Counted from the stretch's first letter, positions 26,478 through 35,971 are shown. The stretch: 64,000 nt of DNA from CAG-791 sp045113775 (GCA_045113775.1 JBGUJH010000141.1:1-64000); one strand, 5' to 3'. Made by a program: numbers and translations. The notes: generated from the sequence alone by a model not told the origin.

Positions 26478-28247
26478 TCACATTCTCTCAGGAGCTGAGA
26501 ACCCGAGCACGTCGATGCAGGTCTCAAGCACATGCAGCGTCAGCGCCAGCAGCGCGATCCAGCTCTCCTTCTTCGCGGCATCCTCCTCTGAGAGGATCTT
26601 CGTAGAATGATAGAAACTGTTGAAATCATTTGACAGCTGGTAAATATACGCGCAGATCCTGTGCGGAGCGATCTCCAGATATGCGCTGTCCATCATCGCG
26701 TTAAAGCCTGCTATATCCGTCATCAGGTCCTTCTCAGCTTTACTCTGCGCCAGGCCGATCCTGCAGTCCTTCACATCCTTCCCGCCTGTCGCGGAATATT
26801 TGGCAAGGATCGATTTGATCCTGACGATCGTATAGAGGATGTAGGGACCGGTATCTCCCTCAAAAGAAGTAAATCTCTCAATATCGAAGATATAGTCTTT
26901 GGAAGCCTGGTTGGAAAGGTCGCCGTATTTGAGCGCTGCCAGTGCTACCTGCCTGGCGGTCTTTTCGGCTTCTTCCGGACCGATCTCGGGATTTGACGCT
27001 ATTTTGCCGCGCATCTCCTCGTTGATATCACTGATCAGGTCGGAGAGCTTCATGACTCCGCCGTCTCTGGTCTTGAAAGGCTTTCCGTCCTTGCCGTTCA
27101 TCGTGCCGAAGCCTATATGGCGGAGCTGAACTCTCTCAGGGATCAGGCCGCATTTTCTCGCTGTGCGGAATACCTGCTGGAAATGCAGTTCCTGTCGTTT
27201 GTCCGTGATATAGACGATCTGGTCCGGGTGGTAGAGTCTCTCTCTCTCGCTGATCGTGGCAAGGTCAGTGGTGGTATAAAGCGCTGCACCGTCGGATTTT
27301 AGAATGATGCAGGGAGGGATCTCCTTGGAATCGGATTCCTCGGCGACGTCCACGACGAGAGCGCCCTTGGACTCGTATGCATATCCCTTTTCCTTCATAT
27401 CCGCGACCATAGCGGGAATCGCCTCATGCACAGTGGATTCACCCCACCAGAGGTCGAAATCCACATCCAGATTGGTGTAATTCTTCTTCATGTCAGCCAC
27501 GGAGACCTCGATGATCTTGTTCCACAGAGCGCGCAGGCCGCGGTCGCCTTCCTGCAGGCGGTGTGTGTTGGCCATGGCCTCTGCGTAATACTCCGGATCC
27601 TCCTTGGACTTTTTGCTGGCTGTCGGATAGATCTCTTCCAGTTCAGTTACCGTGAAGGGAGCCTCCCCGGGATACTCTCCCTCATAAGACGGGTCAAAAT
27701 AGCACAGATCCGGCTGTCTCTTGGAAAGCTCAGTTATGACAAGGCCCATCTGAAGGCCCCAGTCTCCCAGGTGAATGTCGCCGATCACGTTCTCGCCGTG
27801 ATATCTTGCGATCCTCTTGACCGCTTCACCGATCACGGCGCTGCGCAGGTGTCCCACGTGAAGGGGCTTTGCTACATTCGGTCCGCCGTAATCCAGAATA
27901 ATGGAGACAGGCTTTTGAGGCATTTCCAGGCCTAATTTCTCTTCCCCGCTCATCGCGGTGAGATAATCGGAAATGAACTCCTCACGGATCTTGAGGTTCA
28001 GGAATCCGGGTTTGACCGCTTCCACAGATGAGAAGACCTTGGAATCCCCGAGCTGTTCGGCTACATCGTTCGCGATCATGATCGGGGCTTTATGGTACCT
28101 TTTGGCGCCTGCCATGGCACCGTTGCACTGATACTCGCACAGATCCGGGCGGTTTGAGACAGTGACCTTTCCCAGTTCGCGGTCATAGCCGGCTTTCCCG
28201 AAAGCTTCCGCCATCTCGCCGGAAATAAGATTCAAAAACTTTTCCAC
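26478..28247 (-). CDS. argS: Arginyl-tRNA synthetase
   Basis: Class I synthetase of 589 residues. The N-terminal tRNA D-loop-recognition domain contains VTVSNRPDLCEYQCNGAMAG. The HIGH-type motif is HVGH in VAKPLHVGHLRSAVIG. The C-terminal DALR anticodon domain includes DTGPYILYTIVRIKSIL. As in most ArgRS there is no canonical KMSKS. The start is GTG at 28247, since AAGGAG lies 6 bases before it; a longer frame would overlap queH. It begins 14 bases after the queH stop, so they share a message. Confidence 0.95.
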   Translation of the reverse strand: MEKFLNLISGEMAEAFGKAGYDRELGKVTVSNRPDLCEYQCNGAMAGAKRYHKAPIMIANDVAEQLGDSKVFSSVEAVKPGFLNLKIREEFISDYLTAMSGEEKLGLEMPQKPVSIILDYGGPNVAKPLHVGHLRSAVIGEAVKRIARYHGENVIGDIHLGDWGLQMGLVITELSKRQPDLCYFDPSYEGEYPGEAPFTVTELEEIYPTASKKSKEDPEYYAEAMANTHRLQEGDRGLRALWNKIIEVSVADMKKNYTNLDVDFDLWWGESTVHEAIPAMVADMKEKGYAYESKGALVVDVAEESDSKEIPPCIILKSDGAALYTTTDLATISERERLYHPDQIVYITDKRQELHFQQVFRTARKCGLIPERVQLRHIGFGTMNGKDGKPFKTRDGGVMKLSDLISDINEEMRGKIASNPEIGPEEAEKTARQVALAALKYGDLSNQASKDYIFDIERFTSFEGDTGPYILYTIVRIKSILAKYSATGGKDVKDCRIGLAQSKAEKDLMTDIAGFNAMMDSAYLEIAPHRICAYIYQLSNDFNSFYHSTKILSEEDAAKKESWIALLALTLHVLETCIDVLGFSAPERM

Positions 28248-28261
28248 TGTATACTCCTTGT

Positions 28262-28945
28262 CTATGATGTTGCTTGTGATGATCCGGCTTTCCTTCTTGA
28301 AAAGGAACAGCCGCAAAAATTCTGTCTGTAGAGTGAGAATTCCCTCGACAACTCTATGGATCTCTTATATCCGTTTTTCTTCTTAAAATCAGAAGGGAGG
28401 AACCTTACTCCATATTCCGCTCCGACTCTCTCACCGATCTCATTGAGCCTTGCTGCATTCTTGAGCGGGCTGATCGTCAGCGTCGTGGTAAAATAGTCAT
28501 ATCCGCCTTTAAGCGCCGCCTCCGCGGTCTTTATCAGCCGCATCTCAAAACAGATCCCGCAGCGGTCACCGCCTTCCGGGCAGTTCTCATAGCCCTTTAC
28601 AGCCTCAAGATAGTTTTCCGGATCATAGGGTGCCTCAAGAATGTCGATCTTCATCGCATTCCGGGTGGAATTCATCCCTTTAAAATCCTGCGTCTCTATC
28701 TGCCTGTTGTAAGCTTCGATCAGTCTCTTCTCCTCCGCGAGCCTGTAATTGTATTCCTCACCGGCTGTGATATTCGGATTGTAGTAAAAAACGGTGATCT
28801 TAAAGTATTCCCTCAAATATTCCATAACATAACTGGAACATGGCGCACAGCAGCTGTGAAGGAGGAGACGGGGCTGTGCGCCGCTCTCTTCCAGCTTCTG
28901 TATTTCCGTATCCAGCATCTTGCTGTAGTTGGGATTTTTTGACAT
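28262..28945 (-). CDS. queH: Epoxyqueuosine reductase QueH
   Basis: Last step of queuosine tRNA modification, reducing epoxyqueuosine to queuosine. About 227 residues. The metal-binding cysteine pairs are clear: LLLHSCCAPCSSYV near the N-terminus and DRCGICFEMRL in the middle, the QueH (former DUF208) pattern that binds an iron-sulfur cluster and a further metal. It is unrelated to QueG. Other queuosine genes are not in the window. The start is uncertain: ATG 28945 has a weak GAGAG site and ATG 28963 has none. Upstream of argS, with a hairpin separating it from purL. Confidence 0.9.
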   Translation of the reverse strand: MSKNPNYSKMLDTEIQKLEESGAQPRLLLHSCCAPCSSYVMEYLREYFKITVFYYNPNITAGEEYNYRLAEEKRLIEAYNRQIETQDFKGMNSTRNAMKIDILEAPYDPENYLEAVKGYENCPEGGDRCGICFEMRLIKTAEAALKGGYDYFTTTLTISPLKNAARLNEIGERVGAEYGVRFLPSDFKKKNGYKRSIELSREFSLYRQNFCGCSFSRRKAGSSQATS

Positions 28946-28985
28946 TTGTCTCTCTTTTGACATGTTTTCAGACTGTATGAAATGG

Positions 28986-29017
28986 GGAGTATGCGCGGAA
29001 ATTACCGCACATACTCC
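28986..29017 (-). terminator. Hairpin after purL
   Basis: GGAGTATG-x-GCGG paired with CCGC-x-CATACTCC, loop AAATTA. The stem is strong, but the tail on the minus strand is CCCATTTC with few T, so termination may be partial. It lies 12 bases after the purL stop. Confidence 0.55.
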
Positions 29018-29028
29018 TTACCAAATGA

Positions 29029-32000
29029 TCACTTAAAATAGCGTACGCCGCTCTCAAAGAGCTTCAGATCCTGCTCTCCGTAGATATTGAGGTTGACGCC
29101 TCTGCCCTTACGCTCGCAGTGAGCCATCTTTCCGAGGATCCTTCCGTCGGGAGAAGTGATGCCTTCGATCGCCGCATAGGATCCGTTGATATTCCACTCC
29201 TCATCCATGCTGATATTGCCATCGGGGTCGCAATACTGCGTCGCAACCTGTCCGTTCGCGAACAGCTTGTCGATCCACTCCTTAGGCGCCACAAAGCGTC
29301 CCTCGCCGTGGGAAGCGGGATTTGTGTAAACGCCGCCCAGATCCGCGCCTTGGAGCCAAGGGGATTTATTGGTCACGACCTTGGTATAAGCCATCTTGGA
29401 GATATGCCTGCCTACAGTATTATAAGTCAGCGTGGGCGAATTTTCATTCTGTCCGGTGATACTGCCGTTCGGCACCAGTCCGAGTTTGATCAGCGCCTGG
29501 AAGCCGTTGCAGATTCCGAGGATCAGTCCGTCCCTGTTATTCAGAAGGTCGTTCACGGCGTCTTCGATCACTGCATTCCTGAAAGCCGTCGCGAAGAACT
29601 TGGCGCTACCGTCCGGCTCATCGCCTGCGGAGAAACCGCCGGGGAACATGATGATCTGCGCATGTTCGATTGCTTTAGCGTAAGCGTTCACACTCTCTCT
29701 GATATCCAGAGGGGAAAGATTTGTAAATACCTTTGTGATCGTCTTTGCACCCGCCGCCTCAAATGCCGCCGCGGTGTCATATTCGCAGTTCGTTCCCGGG
29801 AAAACGGGGATGAAGACGGTCGGCTGTGCGATCTTATGGCTGCAGACGCAGACGCTGCCTTTGTCATAGACCGGTGTTTCAATCTTCGTTGTTTCTTTGG
29901 ATGCCTTGGTGGGGAATACCTTCTCCAGCGGAGCCTTCCAGGCTGCTACAGCCTCGGCTTCGGACACAGCTGAGCCGTGCCATGTAAATGCGGCTGCTCC
30001 ATCTGCTACCGTGACGGTGCCTATGACCGTATAGTTATCCGGGATGCGATCCTCAAGGATCTCCTCACATCCGGGCTCCATTTCAAGGATGAGATCGCCG
30101 ATCCTGTTCCTGAACAGGTGCTTGAGCGGAACTTCGTCGGTAAAAGCGACGCCGAATCCGTTTCCGAACGCCATCTTTGCGGCAGCCGGTGCAGCTCCGT
30201 AACAGTCAACTGCGTAAGCCGCTTTCACTTTTCCTTCTCTCATGAGCTCTGTGACATGCTCATAGATCGCGCAGACATCTGTGTAGACCGGGATATCGTA
30301 CTCATCTCTCTCGATATCGATCTGAACCAGTTTATCGCCGGCTTTCTTGAGCTCGGGAGTGATCACATCGCCGATCTTAGCCACATCTACAGCGAAGGAG
30401 ACCAGCGTCGGGGGAACGTCAATATCATTAAAAGTTCCGGACATACTGTCCTTGCCGCCGATACTGCCGATCCCGAAGCCCAGCTGCGCGTCATAGGCGC
30501 CCAGAAGAGCGGAGAAAGGCTGGCTCCAGCGGGCAGGGTCCTTGGACATTCTGCCAAAATATTCCTGGAAGGTGAGGTGAAGCTTCTTAATGTCGCCGCC
30601 GGCGGCAACAACTTTCGCGACTGACTCAGTCACTGCATATACCGCGCCGTGGTAAGGGCTCCAGGAGCTGAGGTAGGGATCGAAACCGTAGCTCATCATG
30701 GTCACAGTGTCGGTCTTTCCGCCCAGTACCGGGAGTTTGGCGACCATGGTCTGGGTCTCGGTCAGCTGGAACTTGCCGCCATAGGGCATATCTACCGTAC
30801 CTGCGCCGATCGATGCGTCAAACATCTCGACAAGACCCTTCTGGGAGCAGGTGTTGAGATCAGAAAGCGCGTCTTTCATCGCTTTTTGGAAATCTTCACC
30901 GGTCAGATCGCGGTTTCTGCGGCCTGCGAAGTCTTCATTGATCTTGCTGCAGGCGAACTTATCGAGATAATTGTCTTCTTTGGAAGGCATGAGGACTTTG
31001 ACGTCCGTCTCCTGATGGGCGCCGTTTGTGTCAAGGAAGGACCTGGCAATATCAACGACAGGTTTTCCTCTCCAATTCAGGACGAGCCTGGGCTCCTTTG
31101 TCACGACAGCCACGGGAGTTGCCTCAAGATTTTCCTCAGCAGCATAAGCCAGGAACTGTTCCTTATCTTCGGGAGCGACTACTACTGCCATTCTCTCCTG
31201 GGACTCGGAAATAGCGAGCTCAGTGCCGTCAAGCCCTTCATATTTCTTGGGTACAAGGTCAAGATTTACCGTAAGACCGTCTGCCAGCTCGCCGATCGCG
31301 ACGGAAACGCCGCCTGCGCCAAAGTCGTTGCACTTCTTGATGAGGCTGGATACTTCAGGTCTTCTGAACAGTCTCTGCAGTTTTCTTTCTGTGGGAGCGT
31401 TGCCCTTCTGCACTTCTGCTCCGCAGTCTGTCAGGGACTGGTCGTTGTGAGCTTTGGAAGAGCCTGTCGCTCCGCCCATGCCGTCGCGTCCGGTGCGTCC
31501 GCCGAGAAGGACGATGATATCACCCGGATCGCTGTTCTCGCGCTTGACATTCTTTCTTGCTGCCGCGCCCATGACGGCGCCGATCTCCATGCGCTTTGCC
31601 ACATAACCGGGGTGATAGATCTCCTTGACATGCCCGGTGGCAAGTCCGATCTGGTTGCCGTAGCTTGAATAGCCCTTTGCTGCGCCCAGGACCAGCTTCT
31701 TCTGAGGAAGCTTATTCTCCAGGGTCTGCGATACGGGCACTGTGGGATCAGAGGCTCCTGTCACGCGCATAGCCTGATATACATATCCTCTTCCGGAGAG
31801 GGGATCCCTGATCGCGCCGCCCAGGCATGTAGCAGCGCCGCCGAAAGGCTCAATTTCGGTGGGATGGTTGTGGGTCTCGTTTTTGAAGAAGACAAGCCAT
31901 TCCTCAGTCTGAGGGCCGTTGCCGTAGTCCACTTCGACGGGGACCACTACTGAGCAGGCATTGTTCTCATCGGATTCTTCCTGGTCCGTGAGTTTTCCGT

Positions 32001-32865
32001 CCGCTTTGAGTTTCTTCATGCCCATGGTCGCGAGGTCCATCAGGCACACATATTTGTCTTCACGCCCCTTATAGAATTCTTCTCTCGTATCCAGGTAACT
32101 GAAGAAAGTGGGCTCAATGATATCCCTGTAATAGCCGTCTTCAAATTCCACATCGCGAAGCTCAGTAGAAAACGTGGTGTGGCGGCAGTGATCCGACCAG
32201 TAAGTGTCGAGAACGCGGATCTCTGTGATAGTAGGATCTCTGTGCTCCGTACCTGCAAAATACTCCTGAATAAACACAAAATCATCAAAAGTCATCGCAA
32301 GGCCCAGGGAACTGTACAGATTAAAAAGATCATCTCTTTTCATTGCTGTCATTCCGCTGAGTACTTCGACATCGTCAGGTTCCGGATAATCCATCTGCAG
32401 AGTCTGCGGCTTCTCCATACCGGTCTCGCGGGAGTCGACAGGGTTAATGCAATAGCGCTTGATCCTTTCGATCTCTTCCTCCGTGATATCGCCAAGCAGA
32501 ATATAGGTCTCTGCGGTCCTGATCACAGGTTTCTCATTCTCATTCAGAAACTGGACACACTGTACAGCACTGTCCGCTCTCTGGTCAAACTGTCCGGGAA
32601 GCGCTTCAACGCTGAACACGTGACCGTTCTGAGGGATTTCAATTGTCTCTCTGTAGAGAATATCCACGGGCGGCTCAGAAAAAACAGTCCTGCACGCAGT
32701 TTCAAAAACTTCATCGGAGACATTCTCAACATCGTATCGGATCAGTTTCCGAACTCCGGTCAGCCCCTTAACCGCCAAAAAGCCTATGAATTCATCCTTA
32801 AGCTGCCTTGCTGCTACTGCGTAGGGCTCCTTTTTCTCAACATAGATCCGTCTGACTTTACTCAT
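29029..32865 (-). CDS. purL: Phosphoribosylformylglycinamidine synthase (one-chain PurL)
   Basis: ATP- and glutamine-dependent fourth step of purine synthesis. A single chain of 1278 residues joins the PurS-like N-terminus, the two synthetase halves and a C-terminal class I glutaminase. The glutaminase nucleophile cysteine is in ILGICNGFQALIKLG, and its start is marked by VFIPVFPGTNCEYD. ATP-site segments KVETHNHP-like (NETHNHPTEIEPFGGAATC) and GGRTGRDGMGGATGSS are clear. Fused PurL of this clade occurs in Clostridia and Bacteroides, whereas Bacillus uses separate PurS, PurQ and PurL. It stands apart from the purEMND genes at 50-53 kb. The ATG has GGAGGAG, 12 bases upstream. Confidence 0.97.
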   Translation of the reverse strand: MSKVRRIYVEKKEPYAVAARQLKDEFIGFLAVKGLTGVRKLIRYDVENVSDEVFETACRTVFSEPPVDILYRETIEIPQNGHVFSVEALPGQFDQRADSAVQCVQFLNENEKPVIRTAETYILLGDITEEEIERIKRYCINPVDSRETGMEKPQTLQMDYPEPDDVEVLSGMTAMKRDDLFNLYSSLGLAMTFDDFVFIQEYFAGTEHRDPTITEIRVLDTYWSDHCRHTTFSTELRDVEFEDGYYRDIIEPTFFSYLDTREEFYKGREDKYVCLMDLATMGMKKLKADGKLTDQEESDENNACSVVVPVEVDYGNGPQTEEWLVFFKNETHNHPTEIEPFGGAATCLGGAIRDPLSGRGYVYQAMRVTGASDPTVPVSQTLENKLPQKKLVLGAAKGYSSYGNQIGLATGHVKEIYHPGYVAKRMEIGAVMGAAARKNVKRENSDPGDIIVLLGGRTGRDGMGGATGSSKAHNDQSLTDCGAEVQKGNAPTERKLQRLFRRPEVSSLIKKCNDFGAGGVSVAIGELADGLTVNLDLVPKKYEGLDGTELAISESQERMAVVVAPEDKEQFLAYAAEENLEATPVAVVTKEPRLVLNWRGKPVVDIARSFLDTNGAHQETDVKVLMPSKEDNYLDKFACSKINEDFAGRRNRDLTGEDFQKAMKDALSDLNTCSQKGLVEMFDASIGAGTVDMPYGGKFQLTETQTMVAKLPVLGGKTDTVTMMSYGFDPYLSSWSPYHGAVYAVTESVAKVVAAGGDIKKLHLTFQEYFGRMSKDPARWSQPFSALLGAYDAQLGFGIGSIGGKDSMSGTFNDIDVPPTLVSFAVDVAKIGDVITPELKKAGDKLVQIDIERDEYDIPVYTDVCAIYEHVTELMREGKVKAAYAVDCYGAAPAAAKMAFGNGFGVAFTDEVPLKHLFRNRIGDLILEMEPGCEEILEDRIPDNYTVIGTVTVADGAAAFTWHGSAVSEAEAVAAWKAPLEKVFPTKASKETTKIETPVYDKGSVCVCSHKIAQPTVFIPVFPGTNCEYDTAAAFEAAGAKTITKVFTNLSPLDIRESVNAYAKAIEHAQIIMFPGGFSAGDEPDGSAKFFATAFRNAVIEDAVNDLLNNRDGLILGICNGFQALIKLGLVPNGSITGQNENSPTLTYNTVGRHISKMAYTKVVTNKSPWLQGADLGGVYTNPASHGEGRFVAPKEWIDKLFANGQVATQYCDPDGNISMDEEWNINGSYAAIEGITSPDGRILGKMAHCERKGRGVNLNIYGEQDLKLFESGVRYFK

Positions 32866-32914
32866 AGATCGCGTTCTCTCCTCCTATGGGGTGATATTTT
32901 GTACTTTGTCTCAT

Positions 32915-32936
32915 GGAATTATAACATACGAATTCC
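32915..32936 (-). promoter_or_regulatory. Possible purL promoter with inverted repeat
   Basis: TATAAT on the minus strand (32918-32923) lies inside an inverted repeat GGAATT, ten bases, AATTCC. The -35 is poor. The symmetry over the -10 could be an operator; no PurR box is recognised. Confidence 0.4.
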
Positions 32937-33000
32937 AAATGTACATACATGGGTTATCCAATGATTCCTGAACTTCTTGTAAAATTTTCGTTGAATTTAG

Positions 33001-33029
33001 TTGAACATCCAAAGGTGTTGTGTTATACT
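33001..33029 (+). promoter_or_regulatory. Promoter for tRNA-Trp
   Basis: TTGAAC, 17 bases, TATACT, 40 bases before the tRNA. A strong sigma-A type match. Confidence 0.7.
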
Positions 33030-33069
33030 CTCAAATGTTGACGGATCAAAGATCCTTCGAAAACCGCAT

Positions 33070-33140
33070 AGGGGAATCATACAATGGCAGTATCACGGTC
33101 TCCAAAACCGTTCATGGGGGTTCGAATCCCTCTTCCCCTG
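33070..33140 (+). tRNA. tRNA-Trp (anticodon CCA)
   Basis: A full cloverleaf of 71 nt can be drawn: acceptor AGGGGAA with TTCCCCT, D arm ATAC/GTAT, anticodon arm ACGGT/ACCGT with loop CTCCAAA (CCA at 33102-33104), a four-base variable loop, and T arm GGGGG-TTCGAAT-CCCTC. The discriminator is G. The 3' CCA is not encoded (CTCA follows), so it must be added after transcription. It has its own promoter and terminator and is the only tRNA in the window. Confidence 0.96.
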
Positions 33141-33151
33141 CTCAGATTTAT

Positions 33152-33184
33152 AAGCCTTCATCACTCGTTGATGAAGGCTTTTTT
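33152..33184 (+). terminator. Terminator after tRNA-Trp
   Basis: A 12-bp stem AAGCCTTCATCA / TGATGAAGGCTT with a five-base loop, then a run of T. It starts 12 bases after the tRNA. Confidence 0.9.
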
Positions 33185-33189
33185 ATGCC

Positions 33190-33228
33190 AAAAAATTGAC
33201 ACCATTGGCTCTGAGGTCAATGGTGTCA
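33190..33228 (-). terminator. Terminator after the iron alcohol dehydrogenase gene
   Basis: An 11-bp perfect stem TGACACCATTG / CAATGGTGTCA with a ten-base loop, followed on the minus strand by ATTTTTT. It faces the tRNA terminator. Confidence 0.85.
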
Positions 33229-33259
33229 TTGGTATCAATTGTCATATCCGGGTATCTGT

Positions 33260-34339
33260 TCAGATTCCCGCGATCCTTCTCACTACTGCTTCGTCCACAG
33301 GGAACGGAGGCATTTTGAGCTTTCCCTGGTTGCCGAGCACTTCTTCCACCGTCTGCTCGAGGATCTCGACCGGTACTTCGTCTCTTCCGCATGTAGTCAC
33401 ATAGTACTCTTCCAGCGCATCGATACTGTCAAAACCGGCAAGAGAAAGGATATGGGCTGCCTCAGCCTGATCCGCTTCTCTGAGATATCCTGCCAGGAAG
33501 TATCCGCAGGCCTTGCCGTGCGCCATGCGGGCGCTGTAGGTGAGCCTGTAGCTGAGCGCGTGAGGCATGGAAGTAGCCGTGTGCGCGATAGCCATGCCGG
33601 CCATGCAGGAAGCGTTTATCATGTTCCGGTAATCCTCCGCGTTCGCTTCTCTGCGCCCGAGCATCACGTCTTTGCTTCGCGCCCATGTCTTGATGCCGTA
33701 CTCCGCACACATCCTGCTGAAGTCAGTGGCTTTGGAATGAATGTAGCTCTCATAGAGATGGCAGAGCGCGTCCATCGTCGTGTTCGCAAGGATCTGAGCA
33801 GGCGTGCCGGCGATGTATTTGCCGTCGATCAGCGCAAGGTCAGCGAAGATCTTGTGAGGGATGGATCCCTTCACATGCTTGTCATGCCTGGTCAAAACAG
33901 AGACAGCCGTAACCTCGGATCCCGTACCTGCGGTAGTGGGGATTTCAGCGATCGGCACTGTGCTGGTCTCCGCTTCCTTATCGTACATGTATTCCCAGCC
34001 CTTGTCAGGGTGCTGCATCATGAGAGCTATCGCTTTTGCAGCATCCATGGGCGAGCCGCCGCCGATTCCGATCACAAAATCCGCCTCTACTTTACAACCG
34101 ACCTTTCTCGCGCGCATGATGGTCTCCACAGAAGGGTTCTCTTCCACTTCCGCGAATTCCACCCAGGATATGCCGTATTTCTCCAGAGCGGCCGTCACGT
34201 CGTCGAACGCGCCGCATCTCCTGGCGCTGCTCCTGCCTGTCACGATCAGCGCGCGGGTGCCCAGGGCAGCCAGTTCAGCTGCATGATTCAATACGCAGTT
34301 TTCTTCAGAATAAACTTTCACGGGCATGTAGAAATTCAT
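33260..34339 (-). CDS. Iron-containing alcohol dehydrogenase
   Basis: Group III NAD(P)-dependent alcohol dehydrogenase of 359 residues. The N-terminal nucleotide domain has GIGGGSPMDAAKA and PTTAGTGSEVT. The C-terminal helical domain has the iron ligands: an aspartate in ALIDGKYI and histidines in ALCHLYES, SMPHALSY and MAHGKACGY. The substrate cannot be predicted; the family covers ethanol, butanol, propanediol and others. AAGGAGG lies 7 bases before the ATG. It lies 18 bases after the CBS/ACT gene, at the end of the liv gene row, and is closed by its own terminator. Confidence 0.93.
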   Translation of the reverse strand: MNFYMPVKVYSEENCVLNHAAELAALGTRALIVTGRSSARRCGAFDDVTAALEKYGISWVEFAEVEENPSVETIMRARKVGCKVEADFVIGIGGGSPMDAAKAIALMMQHPDKGWEYMYDKEAETSTVPIAEIPTTAGTGSEVTAVSVLTRHDKHVKGSIPHKIFADLALIDGKYIAGTPAQILANTTMDALCHLYESYIHSKATDFSRMCAEYGIKTWARSKDVMLGRREANAEDYRNMINASCMAGMAIAHTATSMPHALSYRLTYSARMAHGKACGYFLAGYLREADQAEAAHILSLAGFDSIDALEEYYVTTCGRDEVPVEILEQTVEEVLGNQGKLKMPPFPVDEAVVRRIAGI

Positions 34340-34357
34340 CGCATGTCCTCCTTCGCG

Positions 34358-35053
34358 TCACTTGCTCTTTTCAGGTACATCAAATACCTTGGTAGTTCCG
34401 AATTTGGTCGTCTGTACTATGCCCTTGAGTCCGAATCCGGCGTCGACCAGGATCTGGGCCATCTCCTCGACGGAGATCGCTCCGGAAGCTTTAACTACGA
34501 TCTCCGCGCCTCTCTCTTTGGTGTGATAGACAGCCAGTGAATCGAGGTTCGCGTTGTTATCGCCGAAGCACTTCGCCATTGGAGCAAACTCTCCGGGCGT
34601 ATCTGTGGCGGAGAAGATAAATCTTGTTCCCTGGCTCTTGTAGCCGAGAAGTTCCACAAAAGCCTGGAAAATATCTTTATCTGTAATGATGCCGATGACT
34701 TTGTTATTGTCATCCACGACCGGAAGGACGGAGATCTCATTGTCGAGCATGGTCTGGGCGGCAACTTCTACAAAGACGTCCTCGGTGATGGTCTTGACAT
34801 CTTTGATCATGATGTCGGAAACCTTGGTCTTGCTGAGAAGATAGTTGAGCTCATAAATGGAAAGAGCTGTGGTATTGGCGCCGCTCTTTTCTTCGACCAG
34901 CCCTCCGGTCACAAGGCCGATCAGCTTTCCCTGCTCATCCACGACGGGAAGGCGGTGAAAATGGTTCTTTCTCATGATCTCAACAGCTTTGGAGATCACT
35001 ACGTCTTTTGTAATTGTGTAGGGGTCCCTGGTCATATGATCTTTAACGTACAT
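34358..35053 (-). CDS. CBS domain pair plus ACT-like domain protein (AcuB-like)
   Basis: Regulatory protein of 231 residues. Two CBS domains cover about residues 1-60 and 78-135 (MTRDPYTITKDVVISKAVEIM and MIKDVKTITEDVFVEVAAQTM), a unit that typically binds adenine nucleotides. The C-terminal 90 residues look like an ACT domain (RFIFSATDTPGEFAPMAKCF). This order matches AcuB-type proteins. No enzyme domain. AGGAGG lies 8 bases before the ATG. Located right after livF, with a repeat copy between, so it may report energy or amino acid state to branched-chain amino acid metabolism (inference). Confidence 0.85.
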   Translation of the reverse strand: MYVKDHMTRDPYTITKDVVISKAVEIMRKNHFHRLPVVDEQGKLIGLVTGGLVEEKSGANTTALSIYELNYLLSKTKVSDIMIKDVKTITEDVFVEVAAQTMLDNEISVLPVVDDNNKVIGIITDKDIFQAFVELLGYKSQGTRFIFSATDTPGEFAPMAKCFGDNNANLDSLAVYHTKERGAEIVVKASGAISVEEMAQILVDAGFGLKGIVQTTKFGTTKVFDVPEKSK

Positions 35054-35071
35054 ATTGTATCCCTCCTGAAT

Positions 35072-35096
35072 TCAAAGCTCGCGGAGCGAGCCGCTG
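35072..35096 (-). repeat. Dispersed hairpin element, copy 3
   Basis: Between livF and the CBS/ACT gene, 23 bases after the livF stop. Minus strand: CAGC, then GGCTCGC-TCC-GCGAGCT, then TTGA. The first stem pair becomes G-U. Both members of the fourth pair differ from copy 2 (T-A here, C-G there), so pairing is kept. Confidence 0.8.
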
Positions 35097-35119
35097 TCTA
35101 TACCCTGTCTTTATTTTGG

Positions 35120-35824
35120 TCATCCTCCGAGATAGGCCTTCTGCACTCTCTCGTCATTGGAAAGTTCTTCCCCTGTTCCCTCCAATGTGATCGTTCCTAT
35201 CTCCAGTACATAAGCCCTGTCGGCAATAGCGAGCGCCCTCTTCGCGTTCTGTTCCACCAGCAGGATCGTCGTCCCTTTATCGTTGATCTCCTGAATGATA
35301 TGGAAGATCTCAGAAACAAGAAGGGGGGACAATCCCATGGAAGGCTCATCGAGAAGGAGAATGGAGGGCTTTGCCATGAGAGACCTTCCCATAGCCAGCA
35401 TCTGCTGCTCGCCGCCGGAAAGCGTTCCTGCCAGCTGCATCCTGCGCTCTTTGAGGCGGGGGAAGAGCTGATAGACTTCTTCCATATTCCCCATGATCCC
35501 GTCTTTGTCCTTGCGGAGATACGCGCCGAGTTTCAGATTCTCTTCAACTGTCTGGGCCGCGAATACTCTTCTGCCCTCGGGGACTTGTGCCAGTCCCATG
35601 CCGACGATTTTATTGGCAGGAGTTTTAGTCAATTCTGTATCATCGAGTTTGATGCTGCCTTCCGCGGCTTTTACAAGGCCGGAAATGGCATGCATGGTCG
35701 TAGTCTTACCGGCGCCGTTTGCGCCGATCATCGTCACGATCTCGCCGTCGCGTACCTCAAAGGAGATGCCCTTTATGGCTTCGATCATGCCGTATTTTAC
35801 CTTAAGGTCTGTTACTTTTAGCAT
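35120..35824 (-). CDS. livF: Branched-chain amino acid ABC transporter ATP-binding protein LivF
   Basis: ATPase subunit of 234 residues. Walker A GANGAGKTT near 35-43, signature LSGGEQQM near 135, Walker B ILLLDEPSMGLSP, and the switch histidine region replaced by the LivF-type LVEQNA. This last feature and the length separate LivF from LivG. It works with LivG on the cytoplasmic face of LivHM. GGAGG lies 5 bases before the ATG. The 148-base gap to livG is filled by a row of hairpins. Confidence 0.95.
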   Translation of the reverse strand: MLKVTDLKVKYGMIEAIKGISFEVRDGEIVTMIGANGAGKTTTMHAISGLVKAAEGSIKLDDTELTKTPANKIVGMGLAQVPEGRRVFAAQTVEENLKLGAYLRKDKDGIMGNMEEVYQLFPRLKERRMQLAGTLSGGEQQMLAMGRSLMAKPSILLLDEPSMGLSPLLVSEIFHIIQEINDKGTTILLVEQNAKRALAIADRAYVLEIGTITLEGTGEELSNDERVQKAYLGG

Positions 35825-35849
35825 TTATTCCTCCACGTCGAAGCGCTTT

Positions 35850-35971
35850 GCGCGAAGACGCGCGAGGAGAATTCGCGAAGGCGAATGCTCCGATGCGATC
35901 CGTAAGGTTTGCGGCGCCTCGACGCAAACCTTACGAGTGAAAAATCAGCTCATCAGAGTGATTTTTCACTC
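35850..35971 (-). repeat. Chain of hairpins between livG and livF
   Basis: Four inverted repeats follow one another on the minus strand: GAGTGAAAAATCA / TGATTTTTCACTC (13 bp), CGTAAGGTTTGCG / CGCAAACCTTACG (13 bp), ATTCGC-CTTC-GCGAAT, and GCGCG-TCTT-CGCGC. The first two are perfect and share one base. The block starts directly after the livG stop. There is no T run, so it is not a simple terminator. It looks like a compound palindromic repeat. Confidence 0.8.

Noticed and set aside
33260..34339. Glycerol or propanediol dehydrogenase as a specific name
   Set aside because: Family motifs only support an iron-containing alcohol dehydrogenase; no neighbouring pathway gene gives the substrate.
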